Shown here: piece after piece, positions 11,104 through 22,489 of the stretch
Layout of the letters: each line of letters starts with the position of its first letter
How positions within the stretch are numbered: the first letter of the stretch is position 1
NCBI GenBank assembly: GCA_015179025.1
Contig: WHUX01000025.1
Location: 248,001 to 312,000, forward strand
Source of the DNA: Terfezia claveryi
Lineage: Eukaryota; Ascomycota; Pezizomycetes; Pezizales; Pezizaceae
Direction of reading: 5' to 3'
Length of the DNA: 64,000 nucleotides
Notes under the pieces: generated by a model
Seen by the model: the letters and a program-made list of their open reading frames with translations, nothing else
Databases searched by the model: none
Told to the model about the DNA's origin: nothing
Program-made: the position numbers and the translations under genes

Positions 11104-11989
11104 GTTTTGTCCTAGCGGTTACACTCTCCAACACCAGGGGGGTTGTGCCATTTTGGTGTCGTCTGAATGTTGTTTGTCACTCATTAACCCGCATCCAGCT
11201 TCAAAAAAATCACCATAGCCTACCTTGAAAAACTGTTTGTGTCCGTCGCTGCCGCTGTTGGCTGGCGTGATGTTGTTGTTCTTTTCGGTGAAAGAATAGA
11301 GAGAAGGAAGGAACGGTAACTGAAGCGTATAGCCTACCGGTACCTTATCAATGCCAAGGCTCGTTCCAGATGGTTTCAGAAGCGTCTTCAACTATGTTAG
11401 AAGATTTCATCACTAACATTTGACCTAGTATCATTTTGACCGCGTTCCAACGTTAGGGCGTTAAGGAACATATTTGTCAATTACCTTGTAACTACAGCAA
11501 CGCGACTAAAGCTCGTCACATACAGGGTTCGTGCATATGTCAACAGGGATCTGGAGATATATCGAACGTAGTCTGGTTGGCACTGTCGAACGTATCGCTA
11601 TGTAGCATGATAGACCAACATTGTTTACTACTACCGTAGAAGGAATAACAAACTTCTTAAAATGGTAAAGTCCATTATCCCAGTATCAAAATTTCGTTCA
11701 TCCACTACATATTGCTATCACGATCAGATATATGCACCCTAAGATGCACCCTAAGATGCATAATGTCGGCATCTCAATTCTCTGCATTTGAATGGTCGCA
11801 AACACCTGAGCCTTGAGCATCCCACCCAACAAGAGAACGCGACTCAAGCCGGTCCCTCTTCAGGCGCTGCTGCATATATAGAATGCAGCAACAGCACCCC
11901 CCCCCCAGCCCAAGCAGAACTACCGGTACCAGCTCATCTTCGAATTCCATGACGTTGAGTTGTCGTGATGACTAAAATGTTATTCTGTA
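11104..11989. other. Spacer with no supported gene
   Basis: Only short ORFs are present. TAGTCTGGTTGG at 11569-11580 is a copy of a dispersed motif. A C-rich run and GC-rich patches occur near 11890-11940. Nothing else recognisable. Confidence 0.4.
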
Positions 11990-12761
11990 TATGGTGCCGG
12001 CGGTCAAGGGGGTACCATTTTAAGGGGGTGTGCCACTAACGTACATATCAACAACACCACCATAACAGATTTCGGATATTTTTACAGTAAAATCGATAGT
12101 ATTGGCTATGGAGAACAATAATTACTGATTAAAAAAAAATATAGGAAAAAACTGAGTGAGTAGATAGGTAAAAGAAAAGACCATTTTGTATGGGAGGGCC
12201 AATGAATTACCCATGCCAAGATTGACCAAAATTACTAAAATAGGGAATATCTGCATAGTGTGGGGGCCAGACTAGTCTCAATCCAACCCAGCTTGGCAGA
12301 CTTGGCAGTTGGGTCGAATTGCTAGTCTTCATTCAATACATGATAGCTATAGCCATCAAGCGTGCCAAAGCATCTTCTCCTATAACCAATTCTTCTTCAA
12401 CATCCGAATCCGCAACATCAGAGTCCGCAACATCAGAGTCCGCAACATCGGAGTCCGCACCCCCAAGACCCCCCTCATTATCAAGCTCCAACTCCTCCTC
12501 TGAATGCTATTGTCTTAGAGCTTTACGAGCTTTCGCGGTGGAAGCAATACATGCTTTTCTCTTTTTACTGAGTGGAGGCATTGTTCAGGGTATGTACTGG
12601 TAGTTCAGGGTGGTTGGCAATGTTCGGGGTGGTTGGCAATCTATTCCGCGTCACATTCACGTCAAACGAAAAAATAAAAAAAATAAAACCGTGGTGACTA
12701 AGGCTCAGGACGAATTACCCATTTTGCCAAGAATGGTACCCCCTTGACTGCCGGCACCATA
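11990..12761. mobile_element. 772-bp terminal-inverted-repeat element flanked by TA
   Basis: The left end reads TA-TGGTGCCGGCGGTCAAGGGG from 11990. The right end, read on the minus strand from 12761, is TA-TGGTGCCGGCAGTCAAGGGG; the match extends to GTACCATT with one mismatch, about 29 bp. TA at both outer edges fits the target duplication of Tc1/mariner/pogo elements. Inside, only a roughly 95-codon ORF (12319..12603) is present, with four Ser-rich pentapeptides (TSESA) from a 15-nt tandem repeat at 12404-12458. No transposase DDE motifs are seen, so it is probably a non-autonomous or internally deleted copy. Confidence 0.75.
12404..12458. repeat. 15-nt tandem repeat inside the TIR element
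   Basis: About four copies of GAGTCCGCAACATCA. In the plus-strand frame starting at 12319 they encode repeats of TSESA. Confidence 0.75.
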
Positions 12762-14202
12762 CCGGGTTGTGAAAACCACTTTTCTTATGCTATGTCGCTT
12801 ACTAGGGTCCTGGTCAGATTCATGGGTAATTTGGTACTACTAATGCTAGCGCGTACAAGGTGGTAAAATCCCTCTATTTGTAGTATTCACGAAGATATGG
12901 TATGCAATCGATGTCTTTGCATTCAAATAATAATACTCGTCATTTCTGCCTCTATAAGCAGCAAGTCGTCCAAGCCAAACCCCTGCTGTTGCCTTTCCTT
13001 TATAGGTAAGGTGATACACCCCCTGGTATTCTGCTAGATACCTGACTGACCAGGGTGTTCAGAATCCTTCTAATAATTGTCCCGCCTCGATATGTGTGCT
13101 TAGTAAGACAGATACGGTTGTAATCATCTCCTATTTGTGCCACAAACGTTTCTTCAAAGTTCGACACCTCCGAACCAGAGTAACATTGCAAACTCAAATC
13201 AACCGAAGTTCAACGTCCAGTGCTCGCGCAACAAGCGTTCGCGTCCTGATCTTGAGTAATCATCCCGTGCGCCACATGCGTCGGACGCACAGGACGTAAA
13301 TATTATTTTTGCTGATGAAATGTGTAAGTATAGAGAAGTAGTTAAATATATACTGTAGTATGATAAATAGAGTATATTAAAATTATTTATCAATTGTCCA
13401 AATAAACCTAAAGAGGTTTTTCCAGAAAAAAAAAAAATTCTCTATAACAAGTATTAATATGTCTGACAGGTCTCAGATCTATACTAACATCCCATTATCA
13501 AGTTGTTAACATGGTACCTGTTACCTCCATACTTGCCATCTTTTTTTTCCCAAAAAACTCAGTACCTGTCCAGATACACCCTCCCTCTATCCATCTAGGT
13601 AACTTTCAAGGGTTGGGGCAAGTTTAGTTCCGCCTCATCTGCGCGAGCTACGTTATAAATTTCTTGTATCTCAAACTGAAACTAAAACGCATCTGCCTCA
13701 AACTGAGAAGTGTAAATAGGCCCCCCCCAAAAAAAAAAAAAAAGCCAGCCTCTGGTCTCAATAGGAATGTTGGATTAGGGGGGGAGTGGAGAGCTGCTTA
13801 TCTCAATCTAACAAATCAATGCCGGAATAAGGAAAACCCGCTTCTGACTCCGTCGATCTAAGGAATACATTACTTTTGACTTCCATCAAATTAGGAATAC
13901 CGATTCTATCTCAATCTGTCATATATAAGTTGTCTCTACTTCATCCCAAGCCCTCTTCGTCTTCGCTATCCCTCAGGTCGCCCCACGTGGTAGACTCATG
14001 ACCATAACGTACATCAGGTAGGTCCATAATGCCAACTAGAAGGAAGCTAGAGGCACAAGATCCGGTGTTATCAACAAAAAAAGACATGTGGTAATATACA
14101 GTGCAAGGTCTTGATACTCAAAAAAAACATTACCCTGAATTGACTTCACTCATAAAAATACGCCATTCTTCCTCCAGGCCTCATACTTCCAGTATAGCCT
14201 AT
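12762..14202. other. AT-rich spacer downstream of DRS1
   Basis: Low-complexity AT-rich DNA with poly-A near 13427 and a C7/A14 run at 13722-13742. No ORF above about 68 codons looks coding. The 3' end and terminator of DRS1 presumably fall near 14100-14200, but I see no decisive signal. Confidence 0.4.
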
Positions 14203-16785
14203 CTACCTTCTCCCCTTCCCACTCTTCTTTGCCTTCGCCAGTTTCACTTCATTTTTCCTTGCTGCCTTCCCCTTGGCCTTCTTAACCGCGACCTTCTTCA
14301 TCAATGTCTTCGCGCCACTTCCCCTCTTCTGCCCCTCCACCCTCTGCGCTTTCGTCTTCTTAAAAACCCTCCCTTCCTCATGTTCCCCTTTATTATCCAA
14401 CTTCCGCTTCACCTTCCCACTCAGCGTCTTCTTCCCAGCCTTCTCCCCCACCTCCGGCAACTCTTTCCCATTCAACTTCGCCAACATCGCGTCCTTCGCA
14501 TTCTTCTTATCCTGCTGAGTCTGGAACCAGCTTCTTTGAGGACGAGAATTGATCTCCGCTTCGTGTTTAATCATATTCTCGCCCTTGCGGACCTGCATTT
14601 CGACTTGACTAAGCTGTTTCTCTTCTTTCTCCTCCTTGAGGATTTCCTCAATCTCGGTTTCGAGTAGTTTTAGCTCCTCACCAAGTTTATCGATGGAGGA
14701 GGGGTCAAGAGCTCGGGCTGCGATGGGTGCGTTTTGGGCTTTGGCTGCTTTGATGGCTAGCTTGACGACTTTTCGGTCCGATTCGCCAGCGAGGGTACAT
14801 GCGCGACCACTACGTCCTGCACGAGCGGTACGACCGACTCTGTGGAGGTAAATAGCATGGGATTGGGGAGACTCGTAATTAATGACCGTTGAAACATTTT
14901 TTATATCCAGACCACGAGAGGCAAGGTCCGTAGCGAGGAGAAAGTCAACAGCGGAAGTCCGGAAGAGCTCGACAGATTTGACACGCTGTTCTTGCGAGAG
15001 GGAGCCATGGAGTTCTGCGGCTTTGAGGTTGAGAAGGCCAAAAAGGATGCGGACTCGGTGGGCGAGTTGCTTTGAGCGGAAGAAGATGATGGTTCGGGTG
15101 CGGTAGACGTTGCTGCAGAGCTCGACAAGCATTGCAAGACGGAGATGTTCGCGTTGAGGGCGGATGCGGACGAATTCTTGGATGAGGGTGGTGACGGTGG
15201 AGTTTTTATTATCAATCATAAGGCGGACGGGGCGGTTGAGGGAGAGCCGGATAAGCTGGTCGACAGAGTCTGTCATGGTTGCGGAGAATAACATGGTTTG
15301 CCTGCTTCGGGGGATATGGGAGATAATTTCGTTGAGTTCATCAGCGAACCCATCTTCAAGCATCCGGTCAGCTTCGTCCATGACAAGAATCTCGATGGTG
15401 TCGACTGCGACGCCGGCGGTGTTGCGCATGTGGTCGATAAATCGACCAGGGGTGGCGATGATGACATCGGGGCGAGCACGAAGTTCGGTTTCTTGAGTTT
15501 TGAGATTGAGACCTCCGATTGCGAGGGAGAATCGAATGTCTGTGTAGGCAGCGAGCTTGACTGCTACCTGGTGGCATTGGATAGCTAATTCACGGGTTGG
15601 ACAGAGGACTAGGACTCGTGAGGTGGGGACTTTTTTGGGACGGTATAGTAGTCGCTCGAGGACAGGGACGATGAAGGCGGCGGTTTTTCCTGAACCGGTG
15701 ACGGCACCGCCGACAACATCTTTTCCGAGGAGGGCAAAGGGGATGGTTTTGGCTTGGATGAGGGTGGGTGTGGTGAATCCGACAGAAGTAAGACCACGGA
15801 GGATAGGTCGGGAAAGGTTCATCGATTGGAAGGAGGCGGTGGGGAGGGTCACGTCGGCGAGTTTGCTGTTGGACCCAATACTTTCTGACTCTGGAGCGAA
15901 GAAGGCGTTTTTGCGAGCTGTTTCCGCTTCGCGGTCACTGGCTTCGTCGTCGTCAGACCCCGAGGCATTATCTAATGGGTGCACGACGACTGAGGCTTCG
16001 GAGTCTGAGCCATCTTCATTGCTCCCATCATCACTGTTCTTATCTTCATCGTCATTGTCCGAGTCAGAATCTGCTTCCTCTTCGTCGGTAGAGTCGGCAG
16101 CCCCACCAAAACCGTCGACAGCTAGATCTTCGTCGTCAGTGTCGATTGTGACATCCCCCATTTCCTCATCCTCGGCCTCCTCGTTTTCACTGCTGTCCCA
16201 GTCGTCTTCATCATCTCCATCTTTAAGAGACCTCTTATCCTCCTTGGCTTTCTTAGTCTTTTTTCCATTCACCTTGTTATCCCCAGTCCCAGCCGGCCCA
16301 TCAACATCCTCCCCACGCTCATGCCTCCTCCGCCGTATTATGTCGTCAATATCCACCGCCTTCTTATTCCCATTCAACCCCGGAGCCTCAGTAAGACCCC
16401 ACTCAAAATCCACCCCCACCCCTTCATTCTCTCCGTACTGGAACTCAAACTCTGAATCCATCTCATCCGATTCAGCCCCATCCGCTGTTCCCGAGACTTT
16501 TATCTTCTTTGCCTTCTTGGACTTAGCTACCCCAGCCTTTCTTTTTTTCCCCTTTGTAGGTTCGGGCTCAGGCTCTGATGATTCGGAATCTTTCTGGGCT
16601 TGGGCCGCTTCAATGAGAGCTTCATCTTCTAGTTCGTCGAGTATGGGAACGTTGTCCTCGGTGTCGGAGATGGTGAGGATGAAGTCGTCGGCAGGGTTGC
16701 CTTTTGGGGCCTTATTGGGGGCCTTTCTGGGGTGTACGGGGAGCTCTGTGGGCTTTCCCGGCTTGAGTTTCTCGTCTTTGGCCAT
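14203..16785 (-). CDS. DRS1: DRS1/DDX27-type DEAD-box RNA helicase
   Basis: A single uninterrupted exon encodes 860 aa. Residues 1-300 are charged and mostly acidic with basic NLS-like clusters. The Q-motif region is at about 319-347 ([14 protein letters not shown]...PTLIQA). All helicase motifs are present: AVTGSGKT (361-368), PTRELA (396-401), TPGR (445-448), DEAD (470-473), SAT (501-503), [10 protein letters not shown] (618-627) and [11 protein letters not shown] (648-658). The C-terminus is a long Lys-rich tail. DRS1 acts in the nucleolus in 27S pre-rRNA processing and 60S ribosome assembly. Length and domain order fit the family (yeast Drs1 is about 750 aa). A TCACGTGA box is present 100 bp upstream. 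Confidence 0.95.
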   Translation of the reverse strand: MAKDEKLKPGKPTELPVHPRKAPNKAPKGNPADDFILTISDTEDNVPILDELEDEALIEAAQAQKDSESSEPEPEPTKGKKRKAGVAKSKKAKKIKVSGTADGAESDEMDSEFEFQYGENEGVGVDFEWGLTEAPGLNGNKKAVDIDDIIRRRRHERGEDVDGPAGTGDNKVNGKKTKKAKEDKRSLKDGDDEDDWDSSENEEAEDEEMGDVTIDTDDEDLAVDGFGGAADSTDEEEADSDSDNDDEDKNSDDGSNEDGSDSEASVVVHPLDNASGSDDDEASDREAETARKNAFFAPESESIGSNSKLADVTLPTASFQSMNLSRPILRGLTSVGFTTPTLIQAKTIPFALLGKDVVGGAVTGSGKTAAFIVPVLERLLYRPKKVPTSRVLVLCPTRELAIQCHQVAVKLAAYTDIRFSLAIGGLNLKTQETELRARPDVIIATPGRFIDHMRNTAGVAVDTIEILVMDEADRMLEDGFADELNEIISHIPRSRQTMLFSATMTDSVDQLIRLSLNRPVRLMIDNKNSTVTTLIQEFVRIRPQREHLRLAMLVELCSNVYRTRTIIFFRSKQLAHRVRILFGLLNLKAAELHGSLSQEQRVKSVELFRTSAVDFLLATDLASRGLDIKNVSTVINYESPQSHAIYLHRVGRTARAGRSGRACTLAGESDRKVVKLAIKAAKAQNAPIAARALDPSSIDKLGEELKLLETEIEEILKEEKEEKQLSQVEMQVRKGENMIKHEAEINSRPQRSWFQTQQDKKNAKDAMLAKLNGKELPEVGEKAGKKTLSGKVKRKLDNKGEHEEGRVFKKTKAQRVEGQKRGSGAKTLMKKVAVKKAKGKAARKNEVKLAKAKKSGKGRR

Positions 16786-16885
16786 GGTGGAAGAAGTGAG
16801 GGTAATTGGGATTGCTGCGAAGGGTTCGGGATTACTGAAAAATCTGGAGGATAATTTGGAGCCGCGAGAGCCAAGATTTGCAAGA

Positions 16886-16893
16886 TCACGTGA
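16886..16893. promoter_or_regulatory. TCACGTGA palindrome upstream of DRS1
   Basis: Full palindromic E-box/Cbf1-type site 100 bp upstream of the DRS1 start. The same box occurs at 1525-1532, and the CACGTG core occurs upstream of ATP14 (21325-21330) and between SPF45 and YIP1 (41774-41779). Confidence 0.4.
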
Positions 16894-17089
16894 GGCTAGC
16901 TACAAATCAAATCATGTGACCTCAAGGGTAACTTACAAATATAAGGTTCTTGATATAATTTCATATTTTTGAGATTTTTTCTTCAGTATTTTAGGCTATA
17001 TAGAAAAAAAAATATTACCATCCGTTCCGTTCTTATACCTCACTTCCTTCCATATCATGCACTTTGACGGCCACGTCCAAGGTCGGACT

Positions 17090-17136
17090 AACAGGCTTGG
17101 AGCTTCCCTCGCCAGGGAAGTCGGTTCAAGCCTGTT
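17090..17136. other. Strong hairpin in the DRS1-ETF-QO spacer
   Basis: AACAGGCTTG (17090-17099) is the exact reverse complement of 17127-17136. Nested inside, CTTCCCT (17103-17109) pairs with AGGGAAG (17114-17120) over a CGCC tetraloop. The two stems total 17 bp and are separated by a 3x6 internal loop. No ORF covers it. It may be a structured RNA, a protein-binding site or a chance palindrome. Confidence 0.5.
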
Positions 17137-18232
17137 TACTACGTAACAGCAGCTTTCGACTCGACTCCATGGTGTAGAAGTATATGTGTTACCCAGCTTT
17201 ACGGGGGGGGGGGGCTATGGTCTACATCCAAGTTTTGCCATAGGGATTGACAATAAGTAGCTCCTCTCATCTTCACAAGTTTGCTGTGGTTCAACCTGAA
17301 TTATCATCCCTAAGGTTTGATAGAGCTCAAGGCGCCGGCTGATGTTCACAAGCGAAACATCCTCAAAACATTGTAATTACACTTCGGCTTCAACGTTTGG
17401 AGTGCTTGTGAAGGGGCATACAATCTTTGGTAGGTGAAAAGAGATGTAAACGAAATCATAACCAGATTTTGGTTAGGGCATACGCCTTTAAAGGGTATCT
17501 AAGAACGGTACTTACACAAGCTGAGAACGGTGTTAGCGATGGACTCCGCAGAAATGAAACATTGGTATTGTTCAGTTGCGTGGTTTAATGTACATTGCTT
17601 CCTCAAACGACTTTGCAAGACGTGGGGCATGGGGGGGGACCCATGGGTATACCGTAAAACGGTGCCGGTACCAGAGTTCCCCCGTCAAATTAGTCTGTCG
17701 GGAGAAACTATTTTCCGGCCATTTTCGATAGTGATAAGTTGCACTCGGGCCGAAGATGACATGCCGGGACGGGTTCGGTAATCTTGATGAGTTGTGTGGA
17801 GAGCCATTGGACCACTTTTATGCCCAATGTCAAGGCCATTGCAGGGCAAGCACTCTGATTGGCTGGACCACGGCCGTTCCTGAATTTTTTGATGTCCATG
17901 TTAGCCTGCAACATGCGCTTCCATTGCCACACCAGCGCTCTCTTCTGCGAAGGCGAGAGACATCATGGGACATGGGACAGCTTGACTCACTTATTCTTGA
18001 GTAACCTATATAATTCCGCTCTACAACTCCGTGCTTAGTCTCGTGCCTTTTTACACAGATCGTGGCGAGAGACGCTGAAGGAAAGTGCTCTAGTGAAGAG
18101 GCGGGAGTCGTTCATGAGAAATATTGTCGTTACCCTTTATTTACCCAGCTTTTGCTACCTAAGTATATCCCAGGGGTTCTTAGAGATAATCCCCGAGCCT
18201 CCATTGTTTCTCGTGATATTTTGAGGAACACA
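17137..18232. other. Spacer upstream of ETF-QO
   Basis: No supported gene. A G10 run lies at about 17205-17214. The ORF open from 18062 is in frame with the ETF-QO start at 18233, but the preceding residues do not look like protein of that family. Confidence 0.4.
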
Positions 18233-20203
18233 ATGGCCGCCACAAGACGAGCAGCTACAACTCTCCTTCACACACGGATAGCCGCCCCAACACGGGCGGC
18301 ATCCATATTACGTGGGGCCAGTACACTGCGAAACACACTGCTTCCCCAGCAGACCTCAATAGGAGGATCCCACACCTCCCCCCCCCTTCTTCCCGTCAGC
18401 TACATACAACCCCAATCCGTCGACGTCCCGCCTCCGAAGCTGAAGCCCATTCCCTCCTCGCCTCAGACCGCGAAGCGGATCAAGTCGACGTGTGTATCAT
18501 TGGTGGTGGCCCTGCTGGTCTCTCCGCTGCTATTCGATTGAAGCAACTTGCAAACGAAGCTGGCAATGAGGACTTTCGAGTCCTCCTCCTTGAGAAGGGA
18601 GGGGATATGGGTGCCCACACTCTCGCTGGTGCAGTTTTAGAGCCTACCGCAATCAACCAACTTTTTCCAGACTGGTTGTCTGATGAGAATCCAAACAGGT
18701 TTGAGGGTGCTACGGCCGTTACGACCGAGAAGATGCGATTCCTTACAGAGAAGAAAAGCTTCTGGTTGCCAGAGCCCCCACAAATGAGGAACCATGGGAA
18801 CTACATCATTTCATTGAGTGAAATGGTAAAATGGATGGCGGATAGGGCAGAAGAGGTTGGTGTGGAGATATACCCCGGCTTTGCGGCGAGTGAGGTCCTC
18901 TACGGTCCCGATGGGGGGGTGAAGGGTGTGGCTACCAATGATCTAGGTATTGGCAGGGATGGGAAGCCCAAGGACAGCTTCGAACGGGGAATGGAGTTCC
19001 ATGCGAAGGCTACCCTGTTCGCAGAAGGATGTCACGGGAGCTTGACCAAGCAAATTATTAAAAAATTCGATCTACGAAGGGATAGCCAACCCCAGACCTA
19101 TGGTTTGGGTCTTAAGGAAGTCTGGGAGATTAAACCGAAGAATTTCATCAAAGGTGAAGTTGTTCACACCTTGGGATGGCCATTGAACAAAGACACATAC
19201 GGTGGTGGCTGGATGTATCATTTTGGTGAGAACAAGGTCTCCATTGGGCTCGTTGTCGGATTGGACTACCCCAACCCATACCTCTCCCCATATGGTGAAT
19301 TTCAGAAGATGAAACACCATCCCTTCTTCAAGTCCGTTCTTGAGGGCGGTACTTGCTTGTCTTATGGTGCACGGACGCTTAACGAGGGTGGGTTTCAGTC
19401 CATTCCCAAGGTCGCCTTCCCCGGTGGCGCTCTGGTCGGATGCACAGCAGGGTTCCTCAATGTTCCTAAGATCAAAGGAATCCACACTGCAATGCAGTCC
19501 GGTATGCTCGCTGCTGAGGCTGCATATAATGCTATCTTCTCCCAATCCACCTCTTCGGAGCCGGGTACAGTGATGCTTTACGAGTACGAGGACAAACTCC
19601 GCAATAGCTCCATCTTGAAGGAACTCAGAGAAGTGCGAAATATGCGTCCTGCGTTCCACAACCCCTTGGGTCTTTACGGGGGAGTTCTTTATTCGGGACT
19701 TGAAGCTTTCGTACTCAAGGGCAAGGTCCCATGGACGCTCAAGCACAAATTCAGGGACCATGAAGCCACTCAATTGGCTGAGAAGAGTGAGAAGATTGAG
19801 TACCCTAAGCCAGATGGAAAGATTTCATTCGACATCATGACTAGCGTAAGTCGTACTGGAACCAACCATGAAGAGGATCAGCCAGTGCATTTGCAGGTAG
19901 AGGATTGGGACAAGCATGCGGAGAAGGAATGGCCTAGGTTCAAGGGTTTGGAGACCAGATTCTGCCCTGCTGGAGTATATGAGTATGTGGAGGATGAGAG
20001 TAAACCTCTGGGAGTGAGATTTCAGATTAATGCCCAGAAGTAAGTTTCATTTGCTTCCGCTTTGCAAATTTGTGAAATAATATAAGCTAACTGTATTTTG
20101 CAGTTGTATACATTGTAAGACTTGCGATATCAAAGCGCCATCTCAGGACATTAACTGGACCACACCACAAGGTGGAGAAGGACCAAAGTATTTTATGACT
20201 TAA
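18233..20203 (+). CDS. Electron transfer flavoprotein-ubiquinone oxidoreductase, with an apparent 1-nt frameshift
   Basis: The mature part is clear: a dinucleotide-binding motif [48 protein letters not shown], and at the C-terminus [10 protein letters not shown] of the 4Fe-4S cluster, ending KYFMT. The last exon (20104..20203) follows an intron at 20040..20103 (GTAAGT...TTGCAG). The first ATG (18233) opens an Arg/Ala-rich mitochondrial leader ([12 protein letters not shown]) in a different frame. The two frames meet at a run of nine C (18378-18386). One more C would make a single 635-aa protein (1907+1 nt), and no ATG or GT-AG intron otherwise joins them. The enzyme passes electrons from ETF to ubiquinone at the inner mitochondrial membrane in fatty-acid and amino-acid oxidation. 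Identity is certain; the frameshift may be an assembly error. Confidence 0.93.
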
Positions 20204-20575
20204 GTGGAGACGTCCTGAACAGAGTTTGGAGAAGGATGTATTCATATTCTACTTCTACTTATGTTCAAGCAAAGGACTGCGCTTGTTTGTTATGCTATTT
20301 CCAGGTGTGGATCATAGTAGCACTGTATATAGAGAACGGCTGAACGATTCATCATGCTGCGGCATTCAACAATGTCACACCCATACCCAAGCTAAGCTCC
20401 TAAGAGTGAACGTATCAATTGCAAAACATGAAATATAAAGATCTAGCCCTAGTTAATTTTTTCCTGTTTCTGTCACTGCTAAACGCATCGAATCAACCTG
20501 TATACATTCTATTTATACTCCACCACTACGGTATCTCCATCTCTGTCACATCACGCAATATTCAAAACAGCGCAC
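20204..20575. other. Convergent 3' spacer between ETF-QO and ATP14
   Basis: 372 bp between two convergent genes. It is AT-rich and should hold both polyadenylation regions. No gene is seen. Confidence 0.5.
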
Positions 20576-21164
20576 TTAGTGCTTAGCTGGCTCATCTTCA
20601 ATATCTTCCTCAAACCAATCTTGCTCAGCGACGATGGCTCCTCCCTCAGTAGTAGTAGCACCCTCAACCTCAACCTCCTGGGCCTCGTAGGCGGCAAGCT
20701 CGTTGGCCAATCCCTGGGTACCCTCAGTAGGGGCGGATGGTGGGGCAGGGGCCTTCCACTGCTTGACTTGGCCTTCGGCGTCGGTGAGTTTTATCGGGGC
20801 TGGCTTGTAGGCAGTGAGCTCACGGATGTAGATATCTTTGACGATGTCGGCTACGTGGTGAGGTTAGTATGAGCCCAAGATTCTGATATTGGATATATAA
20901 GTGGGGGTTGGGTAGGTGATGGCCAGTGTGTCCAAATGGGTAGAAAATTCACCTTGACGAATAGCGGCAGAGGTGATGAAGGTTCTTCGGGCGGCGATGG
21001 GCTGTCGGAGGCAGCGGGTGAGGGTGAAGCGCTGTGATGGGAGTTGACCCGATGCAGGAAGGGGGTCCCAGTAGTTAGTTTTATGTGGAATAAATGAGCG
21101 CAGGAAAGTTGAGTGGGTGGGAATTAGTGGCACTCACAGAGGCCCTGAGGGATTGAGCGAACAT
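20576..21164 (-). CDS. ATP14: F1Fo-ATP synthase subunit h (Atp14)
   Basis: Exons 21138..21164, 20953..21031 and 20576..20850 (381 nt, 126 aa) join in frame over introns with GTGAGT...CACAG and GTGAAT...CGTAG ends. The N-terminus (MFAQSLRAS...QPIAARRTFITSA) is an Arg/Ser-rich mitochondrial leader. The mature part starts ADIVKDIYIRELTAYKPAPI, continues with AEGQVKQW and ends in an acidic tail, as in yeast Atp14. Subunit h is part of the peripheral stalk of mitochondrial ATP synthase. Small first exons are common in such ascomycete genes. CACGTG and TGACGTT motifs are upstream. Confidence 0.9.
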
Positions 21165-21283
21165 CTTGTATAATGGAGAGTGAGTCCAGCGGGATGATGC
21201 TTTTTAGCGATAATTCTGCCACGATGGGGAGTGTTTCCGACTGTGGCTGCGGAGCTTGGCGGTGTTGCTTAGTCAGGGTCGAG

Positions 21284-21330
21284 GCTGTATGACGTTCCTG
21301 AACCTTGTACTAGACCGGCTGGTGCACGTG
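21284..21330. promoter_or_regulatory. GCTGTATGACGTT and CACGTG upstream of ATP14
   Basis: GCTGTATGACGTT (21284-21296) and CACGTGAC (21325-21332) lie 120-170 bp upstream of the ATP14 start. The first is shared with the CTNNBL1-like promoter. A bHLH/bZIP role is inferred. Confidence 0.4.
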
Positions 21331-21630
21331 ACATACCCCAATTTTGAAGTGCAACCATGTTTAATTTTCTCATATTCACCACACCCGTGTTTACCCTGAA
21401 CTCGCCAATACAGAAGTCTTGTTTCCCTCTCTATTCTAGGTACATTTACTTATCTATCAGCATGATGTCATTCCTTCTATTACAGTGCTTATATTCTGCA
21501 TCTTCTATCACAGTGCAGCCAGCTCCCGCCTATTTCTTTTGCATGTCCGCTTCTGCTTATTTCTCTTTCCGACATACCCATTGGCTGCTTATCCACATCC
21601 CTGTCTGCTTTATTTTCATTCCACCATGTA

Positions 21631-21864
21631 CAGTTAGGTGGCAATGAATTTGGTACCCCGTATGATAGGGGGTGAGTATGCAGCATGCTTTAAACCTATA
21701 ATATATATACTAAATATGTGCTAATGCAGGACTCTGATATAAGGGAGGTACCTATAACAGGGGCAAGTATGCAGTACGCTTTAAACCTATAATATGTGTG
21801 CTAAACGTATGGTAATGCAGGACTCTAATGCAAGGGGGGTACCAAATTCATTGCCACCTAACTG
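21631..21864. mobile_element. 234-bp MITE with perfect 29-bp terminal inverted repeats
   Basis: The left end begins CAGTTAGGTGGCAATGAATT and continues TGGTACCCC. The right end is its exact reverse complement over 29 bp. TA flanks both ends (21629-21630 and 21865-21866), fitting a Tc1/mariner/pogo-type target duplication. The interior is a tandem duplication of a roughly 75-100-nt unit containing CTTTAAACCTATAAT and AATGCAGGACTCT. No coding capacity, so non-autonomous. Perfect ends suggest recent insertion. Confidence 0.88.
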
Positions 21865-22129
21865 TATATTCGGATCCGTATATTCTCAAACCTCCATATA
21901 TAGATGTTACGAACTATTGCGAGTTGAGGGTAACTTAAGCAAACTGTACCACAAGCCTGTGTACGGTTTGGCAAATGTGTTCCGGGATAGGAGATGATCA
22001 GGTTAAGTGTACGTGTTCAGGAACAAGGGACGACTTGGGCGGAACCAGAATTGGGCGTGATGGCATAGACAAGTAGGGACGAGGTACACTCAAGTAGCGG
22101 TAGTATTGGTAGATATATTCGTTAACAAC

Positions 22130-22230
22130 CCCAATCCCACTCCAGCCAATCCCACCTCCGCAAACATCAATCACCTCCGCCAACATCACCTCCGCGAACA
22201 TCAACCCCAACCATATCACCTCCGCCCATA
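22130..22230. repeat. Degenerate tandem repeat (CACCTCCGC-AACATCA)
   Basis: Four to five imperfect copies of a unit near CACCTCCGCNAACATCAA, about 18-21 nt each, in the spacer downstream of the BOR1-like gene. Confidence 0.7.
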
Positions 22231-22489
22231 GGCTAATTGCATGCAAGCCCGCCTGTGATTCAATAATCAAAGTGCTGGAAATATTCAGCAATAGGATGGG
22301 GCTCATGACATATAACGTTAGGTATATCAACTTCTATAACGGTATATCGATATCTAACATCCTCCACAATTATTTCATGTCTCGTGACGTCTCGGCACTC
22401 AAATCAAAGACATATGCAAAAGCGCCAGCGCCGCCCCAAATAAAAATGACATGAATTCGTAAATTCGTCTTCACGTTCTCTTTTGCTTT

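Noticed and set aside
15557..16972. 471-codon plus-strand ORF antisense to DRS1
   Set aside because: Ser-rich mirror of the acidic Asp/Glu codons of DRS1; no independent motif or promoter.
17121..17132. tRNA B-box-like GGTTCAAGCC
   Set aside because: No matching A box, acceptor stem or anticodon arm at tRNA spacing; it is part of the hairpin arm.
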